Below are positions 31,891 to 42,868 of a stretch of 64,000 bases of DNA, piece by piece (within the stretch, counting starts at the first letter, position 1; every line of letters starts with the position of its first letter). Source of the DNA: Nannochloris sp. 'desiccata' (Eukaryota > Chlorophyta > Trebouxiophyceae > Chlorellales > Chlorellaceae); assembly GCA_019044685.2 (NCBI GenBank), contig JAGTXX020000006.1:1259501-1323500 (forward strand), written 5' to 3'. A model generated the notes under the pieces. That model did no database searches, was not told where the DNA came from, and worked only from the letters and a program-made list of their open reading frames with translations. Made by a program: the position numbers and the translations under genes.

Positions 31891-34815
31891 TTAAGAACTG
31901 ACGACTTTATGGCCCCTAAACCATTTAGGATCAATCATTCGTGCATAATGCACAGTTCTTTCGACCAAATAGTCACACACTGCAGCAGCTTCAGTGCCAA
32001 ATCCACCTGCTAATTGATGGACTGAAAATGCCGCCATCACTCCGTGGCCTAAAGGTTTCAATACAGCTTGACGTTGCCAGGCACCCTTTGTGCGCTCTGC
32101 TTCCTCTGAAGCTTCAATAGCTAGACTCATAACAGCAATTCCTGCATGCTGTGCTGCCCAACGCACCTGAGCAGTCAAATTTTGTTCCCAGGGGAGCCGA
32201 TGTTTGACCACAGCATGATGAAGCGGGTCGTGGGTATTTGCTACTGTGGAGAGAATGGAACTGACTCGTGCGAGATAATCTATAAGTCGGTGAGATTCAG
32301 ACACTACAGAGGTTGTCTGAGTTTCCCAAGAAGAAAGCTCTTGAATAGCAGTGGTGAGCACCTCGTGGGCGCCAGCAGCAGCACACATGACGCTCCAGCG
32401 ACTGCTTGCATTGAATCTCGATGGGACTGTAACAGGGAAACTGTGTTCCGGTTGCGCTTTAACGAATGTGACCATCTCCTCTGGTGATTCGAAAGTAGTG
32501 CTGCTACTTAATGCAGCAGGCGGTGCCACCGCAACCGCTGGCCCCAACTCAATTTTACCCTTATCATTATTGCTGCTGCGTGTCCATCCTACAGCATCAG
32601 CAACGACTCCAGAATCCTTTTCCATTTCATAATGCAAAGAAATCAATGCAGGCAAACGACGGAGGGTATCAGCTGCTGTAGGTGCTTCAGATGGTCCTTT
32701 TGCTTTCCACCTAGAGGAAGAAAGTTGGAATGGTACGGGAGTGGTAAAAGTACCAGGAGAAATACTTGTACGACGAGAGCCTGATGGGGTTGATGTAGCT
32801 GAAGGGATAGATGATGAAGGGGTGCTCGTGCTGCCAGGAGTGGGTGTGGTAGTTGGAGAGCGGCTACTCAGACGCCGCCACAATGGAGTTCTCTTGCTAA
32901 GTACCGTCTGCTCCTTTTCCTTCTTTTCTTCTGAGGTGGCAACTTCCGCATCGGTAGTAGTGCCAAGTTGTTCTTCTTGTGGTTCTTCTCTAGAGGGAGG
33001 AGGAGGAACGCTAGTTAAAGTAGTAGCTGTTAAAGTAGGCTCCTGTTGAGGCACTTCTTCGTCGTCGTCGTCTTCAAAATTCTCTAGTCGATGAGGTTGA
33101 AGTAAGCCCGAAGTTGCAGTGGCCGTGACATCAGGTTCAATTATTTCCTCTTTTGATACAGATGAAATGAGATCATTCCCAATAGGGGTTGGCAAAACAT
33201 CTAAAGATAACTCGACTTGCTCGTGCTCTAGCCGCTGATCTTGCTCCTCTTGGTCTGCCTCTGGGGCACTAGGCTGCTGCATTTCTTCCTCTTCTTCTAT
33301 CTCTCCCTTTACATTAGCCAAATTTAATGCAGCAACACCGGAAACAGCGGCTGCAACACCAGTAGCCACAAAGGGAATAGATTGAGGGGTACCTTCTCCC
33401 GCATCACTGTTGCCGGCGCCATCGCGTTGATTGCTCAGAGTCATAGGAAGCTCTCTAATTTCACTAGGATCTGCCAAAGAGGTCGTAGCTGTCGTCGCTG
33501 AGGTAGCTATACTTCCAGAAGATTTCTTTCTTGGCATTTTAGGCAATTTCTGTGCTTCATCAATCAATGCAGCTACAAGATCTCTTAAATCTGCCGGTGC
33601 TTGCACCGTCGTCGGAGATACAGGACGTGAAGTACTGGGCCCAGCACCATTATGATCATCAACCTCACCATCACTGCGGGAAGGTGGGCGTAATCCAGCT
33701 TTTTCCATAGCATTAAATAATCGAGTAACGATCAAATCCCTCTCGCGGCCGGCCTCTTCCAATGGCGGTGAAGTCGCCACGACGTGATCTCTAAGATCTT
33801 GTAGTTCTACCACTGCAACACCTATAGGCATCATTTTATCTGCTAGATTACGTAATTTGTCTTCAGTACTGGGTAATTGTTCAGCAATCCAACTTAATTT
33901 TCTAATTTTACGCTCGTCGTAGTCTTCAGAATTTTCCAATGCCTTTTCCAGCCGCACTGCCACTTCTTTCCGTTGTCTTACTATTGAATCTAAAGCAGCC
34001 AAAACGTCGTCAGTCGATGCAGCAAGATCGATAACCCATAGTTTAATATCCCGTAAGAGATCGTCATAATTTACAGTTTGTAATGAGGCCTCCAAAGCTT
34101 TGTTCACTGCTGCTTGGTAGACTGCTTCGGTGGTGCGAGCAAGCTCATCCGCTTGTCGAGCAGTGAATTGTGACTCAGCTAGCGCAGCTGCCATGGCCAG
34201 GTCTGGACGGGTGCCTGCTGCAGGTGGGGGTAAGCTTACAGCCTCTCCAAAGGGGGAAGTCATAGGCATTGCAGGGTGCTGTTGGTGATTCACTGGAGGG
34301 AGAGAACGTTGTGAGGGCGGTTGTGGTGGTGCAGGTTGCATTCTCCGTTGTTGTTCATTATTATTGTTATTACTGCTTCCTGATTCTTGGCGAGCTATGT
34401 TATATGCCATAGCAAGGTCATAATCTATTTGTTGCTGCTGTAAGTCAGGGCGAAGGCTTCCTCCAGCTGCTGGTGTGGAGGAAGAAGAGCCTGAGGGGGA
34501 GTATTGCACTGGAGGTGGGCTTGGAGGTGGTGCGACGCCAAGGGTCACCGCAGCCATATTAAGATCATGAGTCGAGATCCTGGTGCGTGGTAACGGTGCC
34601 CCACCACCGGTGTTTACTACTCCGCTGTAGATACGGGAGGAACTCGAGGGTGTACTGCTTGAACGTTGAGAAGGGTAGCGAGAAGACTGCGCCTGACGGG
34701 AGGATTGCTGCTGCGGGGAAGATTCAGCTCCCGAGGTGGAAGGCCTCGTCGCAGGAGAGGCAGACGGTTCCCTCTCATCCTTCTTGCTGAATGCTTTCTT
34801 TAGCCAGCTCGGCAT
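31891..34815 (-). CDS. Large low-complexity protein of unknown function
   Basis: Single open frame of 974 aa. The first 220 residues are Ser/Gln/Pro-rich, with two related helices (YDLAMAYNIARQES and DLAMAAALAESQF) that loosely resemble ubiquitin-interacting motifs. A charged helical block follows at 235-380, with a probable coiled coil (VRQRKEVAVRLEKALENSEDYDERK). The middle is acidic and Thr/Ser/Pro-rich. A folded-looking helical domain occupies residues 790-970 (WSVMCAAAGAHEVLTTAIQELSSWE and the C-terminal DPKWFRGHK). No enzyme motif is visible. An adaptor role is only a guess. The start MPSWLKKAFSKK is basic and amphipathic and may bind membrane. Confidence 0.65.
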   Translation of the reverse strand: MPSWLKKAFSKKDEREPSASPATRPSTSGAESSPQQQSSRQAQSSRYPSQRSSSTPSSSSRIYSGVVNTGGGAPLPRTRISTHDLNMAAVTLGVAPPPSPPPVQYSPSGSSSSTPAAGGSLRPDLQQQQIDYDLAMAYNIARQESGSSNNNNNEQQRRMQPAPPQPPSQRSLPPVNHQQHPAMPMTSPFGEAVSLPPPAAGTRPDLAMAAALAESQFTARQADELARTTEAVYQAAVNKALEASLQTVNYDDLLRDIKLWVIDLAASTDDVLAALDSIVRQRKEVAVRLEKALENSEDYDERKIRKLSWIAEQLPSTEDKLRNLADKMMPIGVAVVELQDLRDHVVATSPPLEEAGRERDLIVTRLFNAMEKAGLRPPSRSDGEVDDHNGAGPSTSRPVSPTTVQAPADLRDLVAALIDEAQKLPKMPRKKSSGSIATSATTATTSLADPSEIRELPMTLSNQRDGAGNSDAGEGTPQSIPFVATGVAAAVSGVAALNLANVKGEIEEEEEMQQPSAPEADQEEQDQRLEHEQVELSLDVLPTPIGNDLISSVSKEEIIEPDVTATATSGLLQPHRLENFEDDDDEEVPQQEPTLTATTLTSVPPPPSREEPQEEQLGTTTDAEVATSEEKKEKEQTVLSKRTPLWRRLSSRSPTTTPTPGSTSTPSSSIPSATSTPSGSRRTSISPGTFTTPVPFQLSSSRWKAKGPSEAPTAADTLRRLPALISLHYEMEKDSGVVADAVGWTRSSNNDKGKIELGPAVAVAPPAALSSSTTFESPEEMVTFVKAQPEHSFPVTVPSRFNASSRWSVMCAAAGAHEVLTTAIQELSSWETQTTSVVSESHRLIDYLARVSSILSTVANTHDPLHHAVVKHRLPWEQNLTAQVRWAAQHAGIAVMSLAIEASEEAERTKGAWQRQAVLKPLGHGVMAAFSVHQLAGGFGTEAAAVCDYLVERTVHYARMIDPKWFRGHKVVSS

Positions 34816-35657
34816 GGCTGTATCGTGTCAGCAGGAAGATGTTTATTATAAGAAATATTATGGGTGCATCGCATAAAGAATCACTGTTAAAAGACACGTC
34901 TTCCTATAGAAAAGGCTGTTCCAGTGAAGCACACTTTCACATTTATGAGATTTATAAAAATTTATATGCAGTGACGCTGGTAATGGCCTGAAATTTGAAG
35001 CTCAACGCGGTTTCATTGTTTAAATATTCAATCAATATATTTCTCGTCGGCACGCATTCTGTTTAACAGCCTAAAAATTTATGCACTTCAAACCTCTTCT
35101 CGTATCTGCATATTTAGGCAGGAAAGCAAGTTACCAGGGCAAATTCTCCAGAGTCAGGATCTGATCATGCCGGTTTCGCCTACATTCTTCAATCCATTCG
35201 TTGTGAACATTCGGGCTTTTAGGCAGTCTGTTCCTCGGTGGGTTTTCTTTGCCCCGGGCTGGCCTCAAAGCGCTGCCAGTGCAAACAAAATTAAGGTTAA
35301 TTTTTTTTCAATACCGGTCTAAAATGCTTAAATGTGAATGCGTCGAATGGGAATCGCTGCAGTTTATCCGGTGTGGGTTTGTTAATTGCGATTCTATTTC
35401 GATGCAAGGTCAGCCTGACATTGTCAGGCCTGGCAATCAGGGTTTCCTAGGGGCTCGAGCCGCGGCATAGGAGCTTCCAGCCGCGGCCAAGAAAGGATAT
35501 TTCAAAGTTCTCCCCCAATCCCAAGTCATCTGACTCCTAACCAAAGGACACCATGATTGCCAACTCCTGAACATTTAATGCTCCTTTCCCGCATACTTGA
35601 GGCTATTCCTACATATATGTATTTATTAAGCATCCTTACCTCCTCAATCGGGTCAGC
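34816..35657. other. Intergenic region without recognised gene
   Basis: About 840 bp between divergent genes. Short open frames occur on both strands, but none has a motif, splice context or family resemblance. A short inverted repeat (CCTGACATTGTCAGG) is visible near 35411. No tRNA was seen. Confidence 0.4.
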
Positions 35658-36898
35658 ATGGCTTCAACAACTCTGCTGCTGACCATTGCCCTCCTGGGCA
35701 TGGCCTCCATACCTCTTGCCTCTGCCTCCTGGGATGACTGCAAGACTACCAAGATGATATTGAAGAACTCGTGGATGTAAGTTACGATGTTTGCGCTGCA
35801 AACCCTCCCTGCTTTCGGACACTGTTATTGTTTGCAATTGCCCCCACCGCTCTGGAGGTTGATACTCCCGCCGGGGCCCCACTGAACCAGAACCATCGCT
35901 GGAGCACTTTTCAAAGAAGAAAAAAATATCTTATTGTTCCCCCATTTGGCCTCTCTTTATTATACAGCCACAGCAATATCGACGTTATTTCCTACTCCCG
36001 CCTGGCCTCTGGCTTGTCTGTCACTGACTGCATGCGGAAGTGTCGTTCAAACCAAGAATGCTACTCCTTCAACTACAACAAGCTCACCAAGTGGTGCTAC
36101 CTTGGTACAACCGAGGAGGCTAACTTGCGCAGGGCCAGATCCAGTAAATGGGCTGCTGGATACCGCAGGTGTGTTGAGCATATCGACAATAATGCATGGA
36201 CCAACGATGAGTTCTCAGGCGGTATACCCACCACAGTCCCTGATGCGCCTGCTATTGGAACATTCACTGCGATTTCAGCAACAGAAGCAACTGCAACATG
36301 GACTGCCCCTGCGTTTGATGGCGATGCTGCTATTACTTCATACGATATTCAGTGCACGAACTCAGTATTGCCCTCCGATGTTGTCACTGATATTGGGGTA
36401 CCCGCGTCTTCTGCTTGTACTGGAAGTTCTTGCAGTACTGTAATAACTGGCCTGACCAGTGGTGCAACGTACACCTGCAAAGTGCGAGCTGTCAACTCTG
36501 TTGGACCTTCTCTGTACTCGAGTGCTAGTTCAAGCTTGGTCATGCCTGCGGCTGCCACAGTCCCTGATGCGCCTACTATTGGAGTATTCACTTTTGTATC
36601 CAATAGCGATACAGATGCAAAAGCAACAGCAACTGGAACATGGACTGCCCCTGCGTTTGATGGTGGCGATGCTATTACTTCATACGATATTGAGTGCACG
36701 AACTCAGTGTTGCCCTCCGATGTTGTCACTGATATTGGGGTACCTGCTGCTGCTGTTTGTACTGGAAGCTCTTGCAGCCATTCAATAAGTGGTCTGAGCA
36801 GTGGTGCAACGTACAACTGCAGAGTTCGAGCTGTTAATTCTGTTGGACCTTCTCTGTACTCGAGTACTACTGCTGTGACGATCCCTGTGATGGAATAA
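35658..36898 (+). CDS. Secreted protein with a Cys-rich PAN/Apple-like region and two fibronectin type III repeats
   Basis: Two exons, 35658..35776 and 35968..36898 (intron GTAAGT...TACAG), give 349 aa. Residues 1-24 are a clear signal peptide (LLLTIALLGMASIPLASAS). A Cys-rich section follows (CMRKCRSNQECYSFNY and KWCYLGTTEEANL), which resembles a PAN/Apple domain. Two fibronectin III-like repeats follow, each beginning VPDAP and carrying TATWTAPAFDG-type sequence, DAITSYDIECTNS and YNCRVRAVNSVGPSLYSS. The protein is probably extracellular or cell-wall associated and may bind carbohydrate or protein. The repeats are unusually alike at DNA level. No membrane anchor is visible at the C-terminus. 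Confidence 0.75.
36231..36880 (+). repeat. Tandem duplication of a fibronectin III coding unit (about 320 bp x 2)
   Basis: Unit 1 (about 36233-36540) and unit 2 (about 36557-36870) share long identical stretches, including third codon positions. Examples are the runs encoding WTAPAFDG, SVLPSDVVTDIGVP and NSVGPSLYSS. Unit 2 has an extra 30 or so bases near 36606-36630 encoding DTDAKATATG. This suggests recent duplication or gene conversion inside the secreted-protein gene. Confidence 0.85.
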
Positions 36899-37973
36899 TT
36901 ATAGAAGCCAGCATTGCCGCCAACTTCGCTAGCTGGTTCCACGCCCGGACGCTCCATAGCTTCCAATTTTTCTTTTAAGATGCCGGCATCTTGTGCCGCC
37001 AAAGCAACAATTACAAATCTTCCTTGGTGCCAACACGCTAGGGGTTTCTCCTACAGCGATAGCAATCATGGACATAAACACACGTAGCACATGTGTACAG
37101 GCATCCTATACTTTAGTATATGGCTTCATTAATGAGCAAAAAAGGAGTTAGCAACTTGCCTCCAGATTGTATATAGACGCTCAACAACAAATATAATATC
37201 GCTTAAATGCCCTACCTCGGTGTTGACGAAGGCTATACTGGGTGAATGATTGACTGCTCATCCAGTGTAAATACTTTTCTCTAGGATTTTACCGCCGTGG
37301 TTGATGTTTATAAAGGTAGATAGTACAACTGGCATTTATTAACATTTGTATAGAAACTCAATTGTGGTGAAAAGTCACAAGTCCCCCGCGGCTCCCGCCT
37401 TGTGGCATCATTACCTTAAATACTCATTTTAACTCCGTTTTTGCTGGTTCTTTTTGCATATTCTTGTATAAATATGCAATTATGATTGTAGTATATGCTT
37501 TTCCGTGTCAACAATAACAGCAACAACAAATTGATAAAGCAACACTATTTCTCGAGAGAAAAAAAACCCAGGGGTAAAAGTAGACTTTAATTTCTCTTCC
37601 TGTTTTTAACTCAAGGTTAAGCCCAGAAAGAAGACAAAGTCGCTATTGCAGGGAAGAAAATAAATGCCAAGATATGCGCATTTGGAGCAAAAAGAGCCGG
37701 GGCGAAATGCCGAAAAAGGGCCGCTGAGGTGGCTTCAAAGCAATAATACCTTTGGGCCTGCCGCAGCAGTGTCTTGCACTGCTCGTCGATCCTGGCGGCA
37801 AAACTTACTTAAGTTTCGCCGGCTGCCGAGCGAAACTCGTTGTGTGCAAATGTTTGAAATGCTTCTTTGTTCATACCTTAATTAGGCAGAGCCGCCTACA
37901 GGCACCTCGTGAATTGGTGCATATATTTTAGCAAAGAACTAAACATCGAATTTTAATTATCATTATTATTATT
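36899..37973. other. Intergenic region without recognised gene
   Basis: About 1.1 kb between two + strand genes. It holds the 3' end of the fibronectin III gene and the promoter of PRPP synthetase. A minus-strand frame reading AAQDAGILKEKLEAMERPG near 36900-37000 looks somewhat protein-like but has no start, splice context or match I know. The rest is AT-rich with no repeats or tRNA. Confidence 0.4.
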
Positions 37974-39451
37974 ATGAAGCTTGCAGTTGAAGCTCGTGCC
38001 GGAACCTCGGCCCTCGGTGCTAGCAATAAAATTCAGGGAATGAGGAGCTGCAAGAATGTGCAGAATAGAACATTAGGAGGTACGCGGGAAGCTTGGTCGG
38101 CTGTCTATGTGCATGATTCAGAAAATATAGACAATTCTTACAACTAAGATTTTCTTTTCTCGTGCTTTTAGGCTTAGCGACGTTTAGACTTCCTAAGTTC
38201 AACATCAGCAAGGACCTTCTGTTACAGGTGAGCTCTTAAGTGATTTAAAATTTGAAATTCCTGCGTGTTGTTGCCTTTTAGTTTTGAATATTTTAAACTT
38301 TTATTTTCAACCAATGCCTCTTTTGCGCCTCTCCTCATGTCATTTCCTATGTATTTCAGGCAACCGACTCCAGGTTAGAAGCTACTCCTAGCTCAGGCAA
38401 TGGTAGTGAAAGCCCATCTGGTCTCGTACGCCCAGTCCTAACAAACACAGGCTGGGAAAACGCAGTCCGCACTGCTCCTCAGCTCTTTCCTCGATCAGGA
38501 ACCCCTCCTAATCGTCTTCGTGTATTCTCTGGCACTGCAAACCCTGGCTTAGCTCAAGAAGTTGCATGTTATTTGGGTTTGGAATTGGGCAAAGTTCACA
38601 TAAAACGTTTCGCCGACGGCGAAATTTATGTTCAAATTGGCGAATCTATTCGTGGTTGTGATGTTTTCTTAGTCCAACCCACCGCTCCCCCAGTTAACGA
38701 CAACTTAATGGAGCTTCTCGTCACTATTGATGCATGCAAGCGTGCTTCTGCCCGCACTATTACCGCTGTCCTACCTTACTTTGGCTATGCGCGTGCAGAC
38801 CGTAAAACACAAGGCAGAGAATCTATTGCTGCTAAATTAACAGCCAACATCCTTACTGAAGCTGGCGTTGACCGTGTTCTTGCTATGGACCTTCATAGCG
38901 GCCAGTGTGTTGGTTATTTTGATATTCCCGTAGATCATGTGTACGGAGACTCTGTTATCCTTGATTACTTGGCATCAAAACGTATTTCTACTGGAGAGCT
39001 TGTTGTCGTTTCCCCTGATGTTGGTGGTGTTGCTCGTGCCCGTGCATTCGCCAAAAAATTAAATGATGCTCCATTAGCAATCGTTGATAAAAGAAGAAGT
39101 GCTCATAATGTCAGCGAAGTAATGAACTTGATTGGTGATGTGAGAGGGAAAGTGGCTGTGCTTGTCGATGATATGATTGATACAGCAGGAACTATTACAA
39201 ACGCAGCGAAAGTATTAAGGGCAGAAGGTGCACGGGAAGTCTATGCATGTGCCACGCATGCTGTGTTCTCGCCCCCTGCTGTGGAACGATTGGCCAGTGG
39301 TGTGTTTGAAGAGGTTGTCGTGACGAATACGATTATGGTTCCTGAAGAACATCAGTTCCCTGCTCTTACGGTGCTCTCAGTCGCTAATTTACTAGGTGAG
39401 ACCATTTGGAGAGTGTACAATGCCACATCAGTCCAATCAATTAGAGAATAA
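37974..39451 (+). CDS. PRS: Ribose-phosphate pyrophosphokinase (PRPP synthetase), organelle type
   Basis: Makes phosphoribosyl pyrophosphate from ribose-5-phosphate and ATP for nucleotide, His and Trp synthesis. Three exons, 37974..38079, 38172..38227 and 38360..39451, give 417 aa. The first two exons and the start of the third encode a long basic leader (MKLAVEARAGTSALG), consistent with plastid import. Catalytic motifs are FSGTANPGLA, KRFADGEIYVQI, PYFGYARADRKTQGRES (ATP site), MDLHSGQCVGYF and the PRPP loop VLVDDMIDTAGT. The HisC gene at the window end uses the same pathway but is 24 kb away. Confidence 0.95.
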
Positions 39452-39784
39452 TAGAAGTAGACATTAGAGGTTTAAATATGTAGACTATGTACCGTATTAT
39501 AGTAGTAATAACAATAAACAAGCATAAACAATAATCTTAGAATCTTTCAAATTCAGTGAAACGGAATTATAGGCAAAATAAGGGCCTTTTCAAATTTTCT
39601 GTTTCTCTATTTTCTGATCGCTTTCCACTTTTTCTTTCTTTCTTTCCCCTTTTTCTTTTGTCCTTAATTACCTATTCTGCAAAGCTGTACTTGACACTGG
39701 CTTGTCCTTTTAAACATGGAAAGAATCCAAATCTTACAATTCGCCGAAGAGAGGTAATACAGAACTCAAAAAAATAAAATTTCT
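39452..39784. other. Intergenic region between convergent genes
   Basis: Short 3' flanking region of the PRPP synthetase and TCAIM-like genes, with pyrimidine-rich tracts around 39600-39660. No gene seen. Confidence 0.45.
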
Positions 39785-41299
39785 CTAAGGACTAAATGAC
39801 CATGAAATATCAATATGGCTTTGACCAGGGTAGAAAGCGTTGACTTCCCCCAACCGTACAGGCAATCCATCAAGCAATGGACCTAATGTACTTGAATGTT
39901 CCAACATCCTCAAACACCCAGCTCTGAATTTATGCGCTGGCAAGTCTGGGTGCCATTTTAACTTTCTTAAATGCAATTTCCGCTCGACTCGAGTTTTCAA
40001 GTTTAACATCTCTGCTTCTTCTTTTGAAGCGATCTCAGCACAGCGCTGTGCTTCTGGGCCGAGTCTACGTAGTGCAGAAAAGAGTTCTGTCGTTGAACTA
40101 GATACGGGGACTATAATCCTTCCTTCTCCATCAGAAATTATTCGTTGTTGCTCTTTAGAAGAAGAAGAAGAAGAAGCCGAACCTGCTGTGACGTGCAAAC
40201 ACACTTTATTAAAATTATTTTCATCTATTGATAGCCCTTGATCTGCACTATCCAGTACCCTCTGTAGAAATACTTCATACTCTTCACTATTCGATACATC
40301 AGAATCTGGAGCTAGAACTAGGCTGATGCCTAGAACAATTGCTACTTGTCTTTCTTTTTCTCTAACTTTAAACTGCTTTTCTCGTCGGCGGTGGCACCAC
40401 TCTATGACGCCAGGTTCTTGAAGATATTTCATCCAGGTGGTGGTTTCTGCCTCTGCATGGAGCCATACCGTGCCCGAAGCGTCAGTTCCAAAGCCATCTC
40501 CTAGCCCTATTCGAAGGCCATATATCTCAAGAGGGCATTGATCGAGAATATTAGCAAACCTCCGGGCTGCTTCCAGCTGTGGCAATACACTTCTTGTAGC
40601 AAGTTCTGCACCAAATAATAGAGAGATTGAGTGGGATATTTGGAGAGCTGTACGTATAATTTTCAATTCGAGTTGTGGATCGCCTTGATAAGCTCCATGT
40701 GATTGATAATACAGCTCTGCAATTCCTGGAAGCCAATGGGAGAGTGATTCTCCGGTGGTGGTGGTGGTGGTGGTGTTTTTGGTGCCATCGCTGGTCATTT
40801 CAGCCGCTGACGCTTCTATACCGCAAGCACTGAAAAGTTTCGTGAGTGCATGGTGCGTTGTATGCGGCAGTGCGCGATTGGGGGGAGGTAGAGTAAGGGA
40901 CACGTTATGATACGGGGACGATTTCTCCTTTTTTGCGTTGTCGTCATTTTTATCAGTTTGGTGCTGCTGAATAGAATGCTGAAGTTTTATGTAGAAATTA
41001 AACTTGTAAGGTAGATTCGGATGGCCTCCACCATTGCCACTGCCATACTTGTGATCAGCGGCTGATAGATATTCTTGTAAAAGCTTAAAACTTTTTTCAT
41101 TCGCTGCCTTGGCTTCGTTCGCACCGTGAAAGAAATCTGGGTGCACTCGTCTATATAGCTCTTTAAGCTTCTTTTTTACTGTATCATTTATAGTATGGCC
41201 TGAGGAGCTTGACCATCGCACTGCGGTGGCAATCGTTGCATTTGGGGTCAATAAGCGATCTAGCAATCGCAAAATCAATGTCATGGCTTTGTAATTCAA
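39785..41299 (-). CDS. TCAIM-like mitochondrial protein (DUF4460/DUF4461)
   Basis: Single exon, 504 aa. The N-terminal region carries a J-domain-like segment, KKKLKELYRRVHPDFFH, then SFKLLQEYLSA and PYKFNFYIKL. This is the DUF4460 pattern of animal TCAIM (T-cell activation inhibitor, mitochondrial). The C-terminal half matches the associated DUF4461 style, with LPQLEAARRFANILDQC, GLRIGLGDGFG, ATTWMKYLQEPGVIEW and the end VRLGEVNAFYPGQSHIDIS. The first 25 residues are basic and suited to mitochondrial import. The molecular function is not known in any organism that I can cite. The His-Pro-Asp of a J domain is kept at VHPDF. Confidence 0.75.
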   Translation of the reverse strand: MNYKAMTLILRLLDRLLTPNATIATAVRWSSSSGHTINDTVKKKLKELYRRVHPDFFHGANEAKAANEKSFKLLQEYLSAADHKYGSGNGGGHPNLPYKFNFYIKLQHSIQQHQTDKNDDNAKKEKSSPYHNVSLTLPPPNRALPHTTHHALTKLFSACGIEASAAEMTSDGTKNTTTTTTTGESLSHWLPGIAELYYQSHGAYQGDPQLELKIIRTALQISHSISLLFGAELATRSVLPQLEAARRFANILDQCPLEIYGLRIGLGDGFGTDASGTVWLHAEAETTTWMKYLQEPGVIEWCHRRREKQFKVREKERQVAIVLGISLVLAPDSDVSNSEEYEVFLQRVLDSADQGLSIDENNFNKVCLHVTAGSASSSSSSKEQQRIISDGEGRIIVPVSSSTTELFSALRRLGPEAQRCAEIASKEEAEMLNLKTRVERKLHLRKLKWHPDLPAHKFRAGCLRMLEHSSTLGPLLDGLPVRLGEVNAFYPGQSHIDISWSFSP

Positions 41300-41398
41300 T
41301 TTGTAATAGAATCAGCTCGTCTTAGCTATCATCATTGTGAGATAGAATTTATTACACGTTATCAATTTTTTCCTTTGAAAAGAAATATAAAACTCGAT

Positions 41399-42197
41399 TT
41401 ATTTAACCATTTGCTCTTTTCTTTGCCTTCTCACCGTCTTTCTCAGCTCGGACAAATCTGGTGGTCTTCCACCTTGCACCGCAAGAATAGGAGCAATCCC
41501 ATCGTCTAAAGTGCTATCCACTACTTTCATTTCGGTCATTTCATGTTCATGTAACAAAAGTTTTGGTGGATTTGTTCTATTTGTTGCTGGCAATGATAGC
41601 GGTTGAGTTATGTTTTGGTTGTGAAGAGCTTGTGCTGCAGCTCGCAAACGGAGAGTTTTAGCAGATTTCTGGCCAAGCTCGGATTGAACGAGATCTATGG
41701 CACCTTGAGTCATGTGATTTCCTACGAAATTGGACGTGGGGCCTGTCTCTACTGGGAAGTGATAGCCTAATTCCAGCTGCAAGCAAACCAGCGACGGAAA
41801 ATATTTAGAGAAGAGTAAGTTTTTTTTTCCAGATAAGAATAAACACCTGTTTGAATAGCAATTCTTACATCTTTGGATGTGCCATCTGGGTTTTGCGTGA
41901 GTGGATCATAGCCATTTCCAGGTTTTGCCTGCGAATTAAGGATGCTTAATGATCGGTCAAACATGCCTTTGACCAGTATTTTCTGTCACTGTAGACACCT
42001 ACTTTTCGATAAGGCCCTCCGTGAGGGTCTTTAATCCATATTTGTTTATGTCTATGCTCCTCTCTTTCGTTCCTAAGCTTCTCTACAAGCTGGTTCGATT
42101 GTTGTGATGTGGCAATTTCGCAGGGGTTTGCAAGCGCAAGAGCTCTAGAGCTCTTTTCCTCCGGATTAGAAGCATGTAAAACAATCTCATTACTCAT
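41399..42197 (-). CDS. Hypothetical three-exon protein (214 aa)
   Basis: Built from splice signals: exon 1 42003..42197, exon 2 41847..41928 and exon 3 41399..41766. The first junction (GTAGGT...TCGCAG, 74-nt intron) reads GGPYRKAKPGNGYDPL. The second junction uses an acceptor ending AATTAG and reads AIQTGYHFPVETGP; an acceptor ten bases earlier with a different donor is possible. The protein is hydrophilic, with a charged N-terminal helix (LVEKLRNEREEHRHKQ) and a basic C-terminus (RKTVRRQRKEQMVK). It has no membrane segment. I do not recognise the family. The consistent phases argue that it is real. Confidence 0.55.
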
Positions 42198-42868
42198 ATT
42201 GTCAACTTTAATTATTTACAGAAGCTTATCAATTGACTGTTGCTGAAAAAAGAAGAAGTGGGTTTCTGGCGTTGTTTTGTTGGCCTCACCACAATATTTA
42301 TCACTCAGAATCAAGTTCTCTTGACACACTTTGCTAAAGAAACGGAGATATTTTACAAGACGCTACAAAAACTGGTTCGCTAATATAAAGACAAAGACGA
42401 AAAATATGGACATTTTGTTTGTAAAAGTTTCAAGGTTTGAACACCGAGAAGGTATGAAAAAGTACAGAAAAAAACACAAAGCAGAGGAAAATTGGAATTC
42501 TCTACTTTCTCAAAAACTATAAAACTTCTTTGCCGGCAAAATAAAAAACAGCAAATTTCTATCAGATTTCAAATTTAATGTGATTTGAATGAATCAATGA
42601 ATATCGGGTGTTGTTGCTTCTCTCAAAAATAAAATTTCATTCTTTCTTTCTTTCCACTCATCTAACCAAACGAAATCGATGCTGCTCGTCAAAATGATAT
42701 ATGCATGTATACCCAATTCCAGAAATCCAGCAACCAGCACAGAAATCATCCAAATTCTTGTATATAATTAAAAAAAATACACCAAAACCAACGCCACCAC
42801 CACCGTCGCCAAATTTCAAAGTTTTTATTTATCAATTTTGTGTTATAGGATTTTCAAAAAGCGCCATT
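42198..42868. other. Intergenic region without recognised gene
   Basis: About 670 bp of AT-rich sequence. It holds the promoter of the hypothetical gene on one side and the 3' end of beta-amylase on the other. A short TTTC-repeat tract lies near 42640. No RNA gene seen. Confidence 0.45.

Noticed and set aside
35405..35470. Hairpin-like GC-rich sequence considered as a tRNA or small RNA
   Set aside because: A short inverted repeat pairs, but no cloverleaf, A/B boxes or T arm can be formed.
36349..37002. 217-aa minus-strand frame opposite the fibronectin III gene
   Set aside because: Most of it is the antisense of the duplicated fibronectin units, so the frame is open because the sense repeats are. 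The part beyond 36899 is protein-like but isolated.
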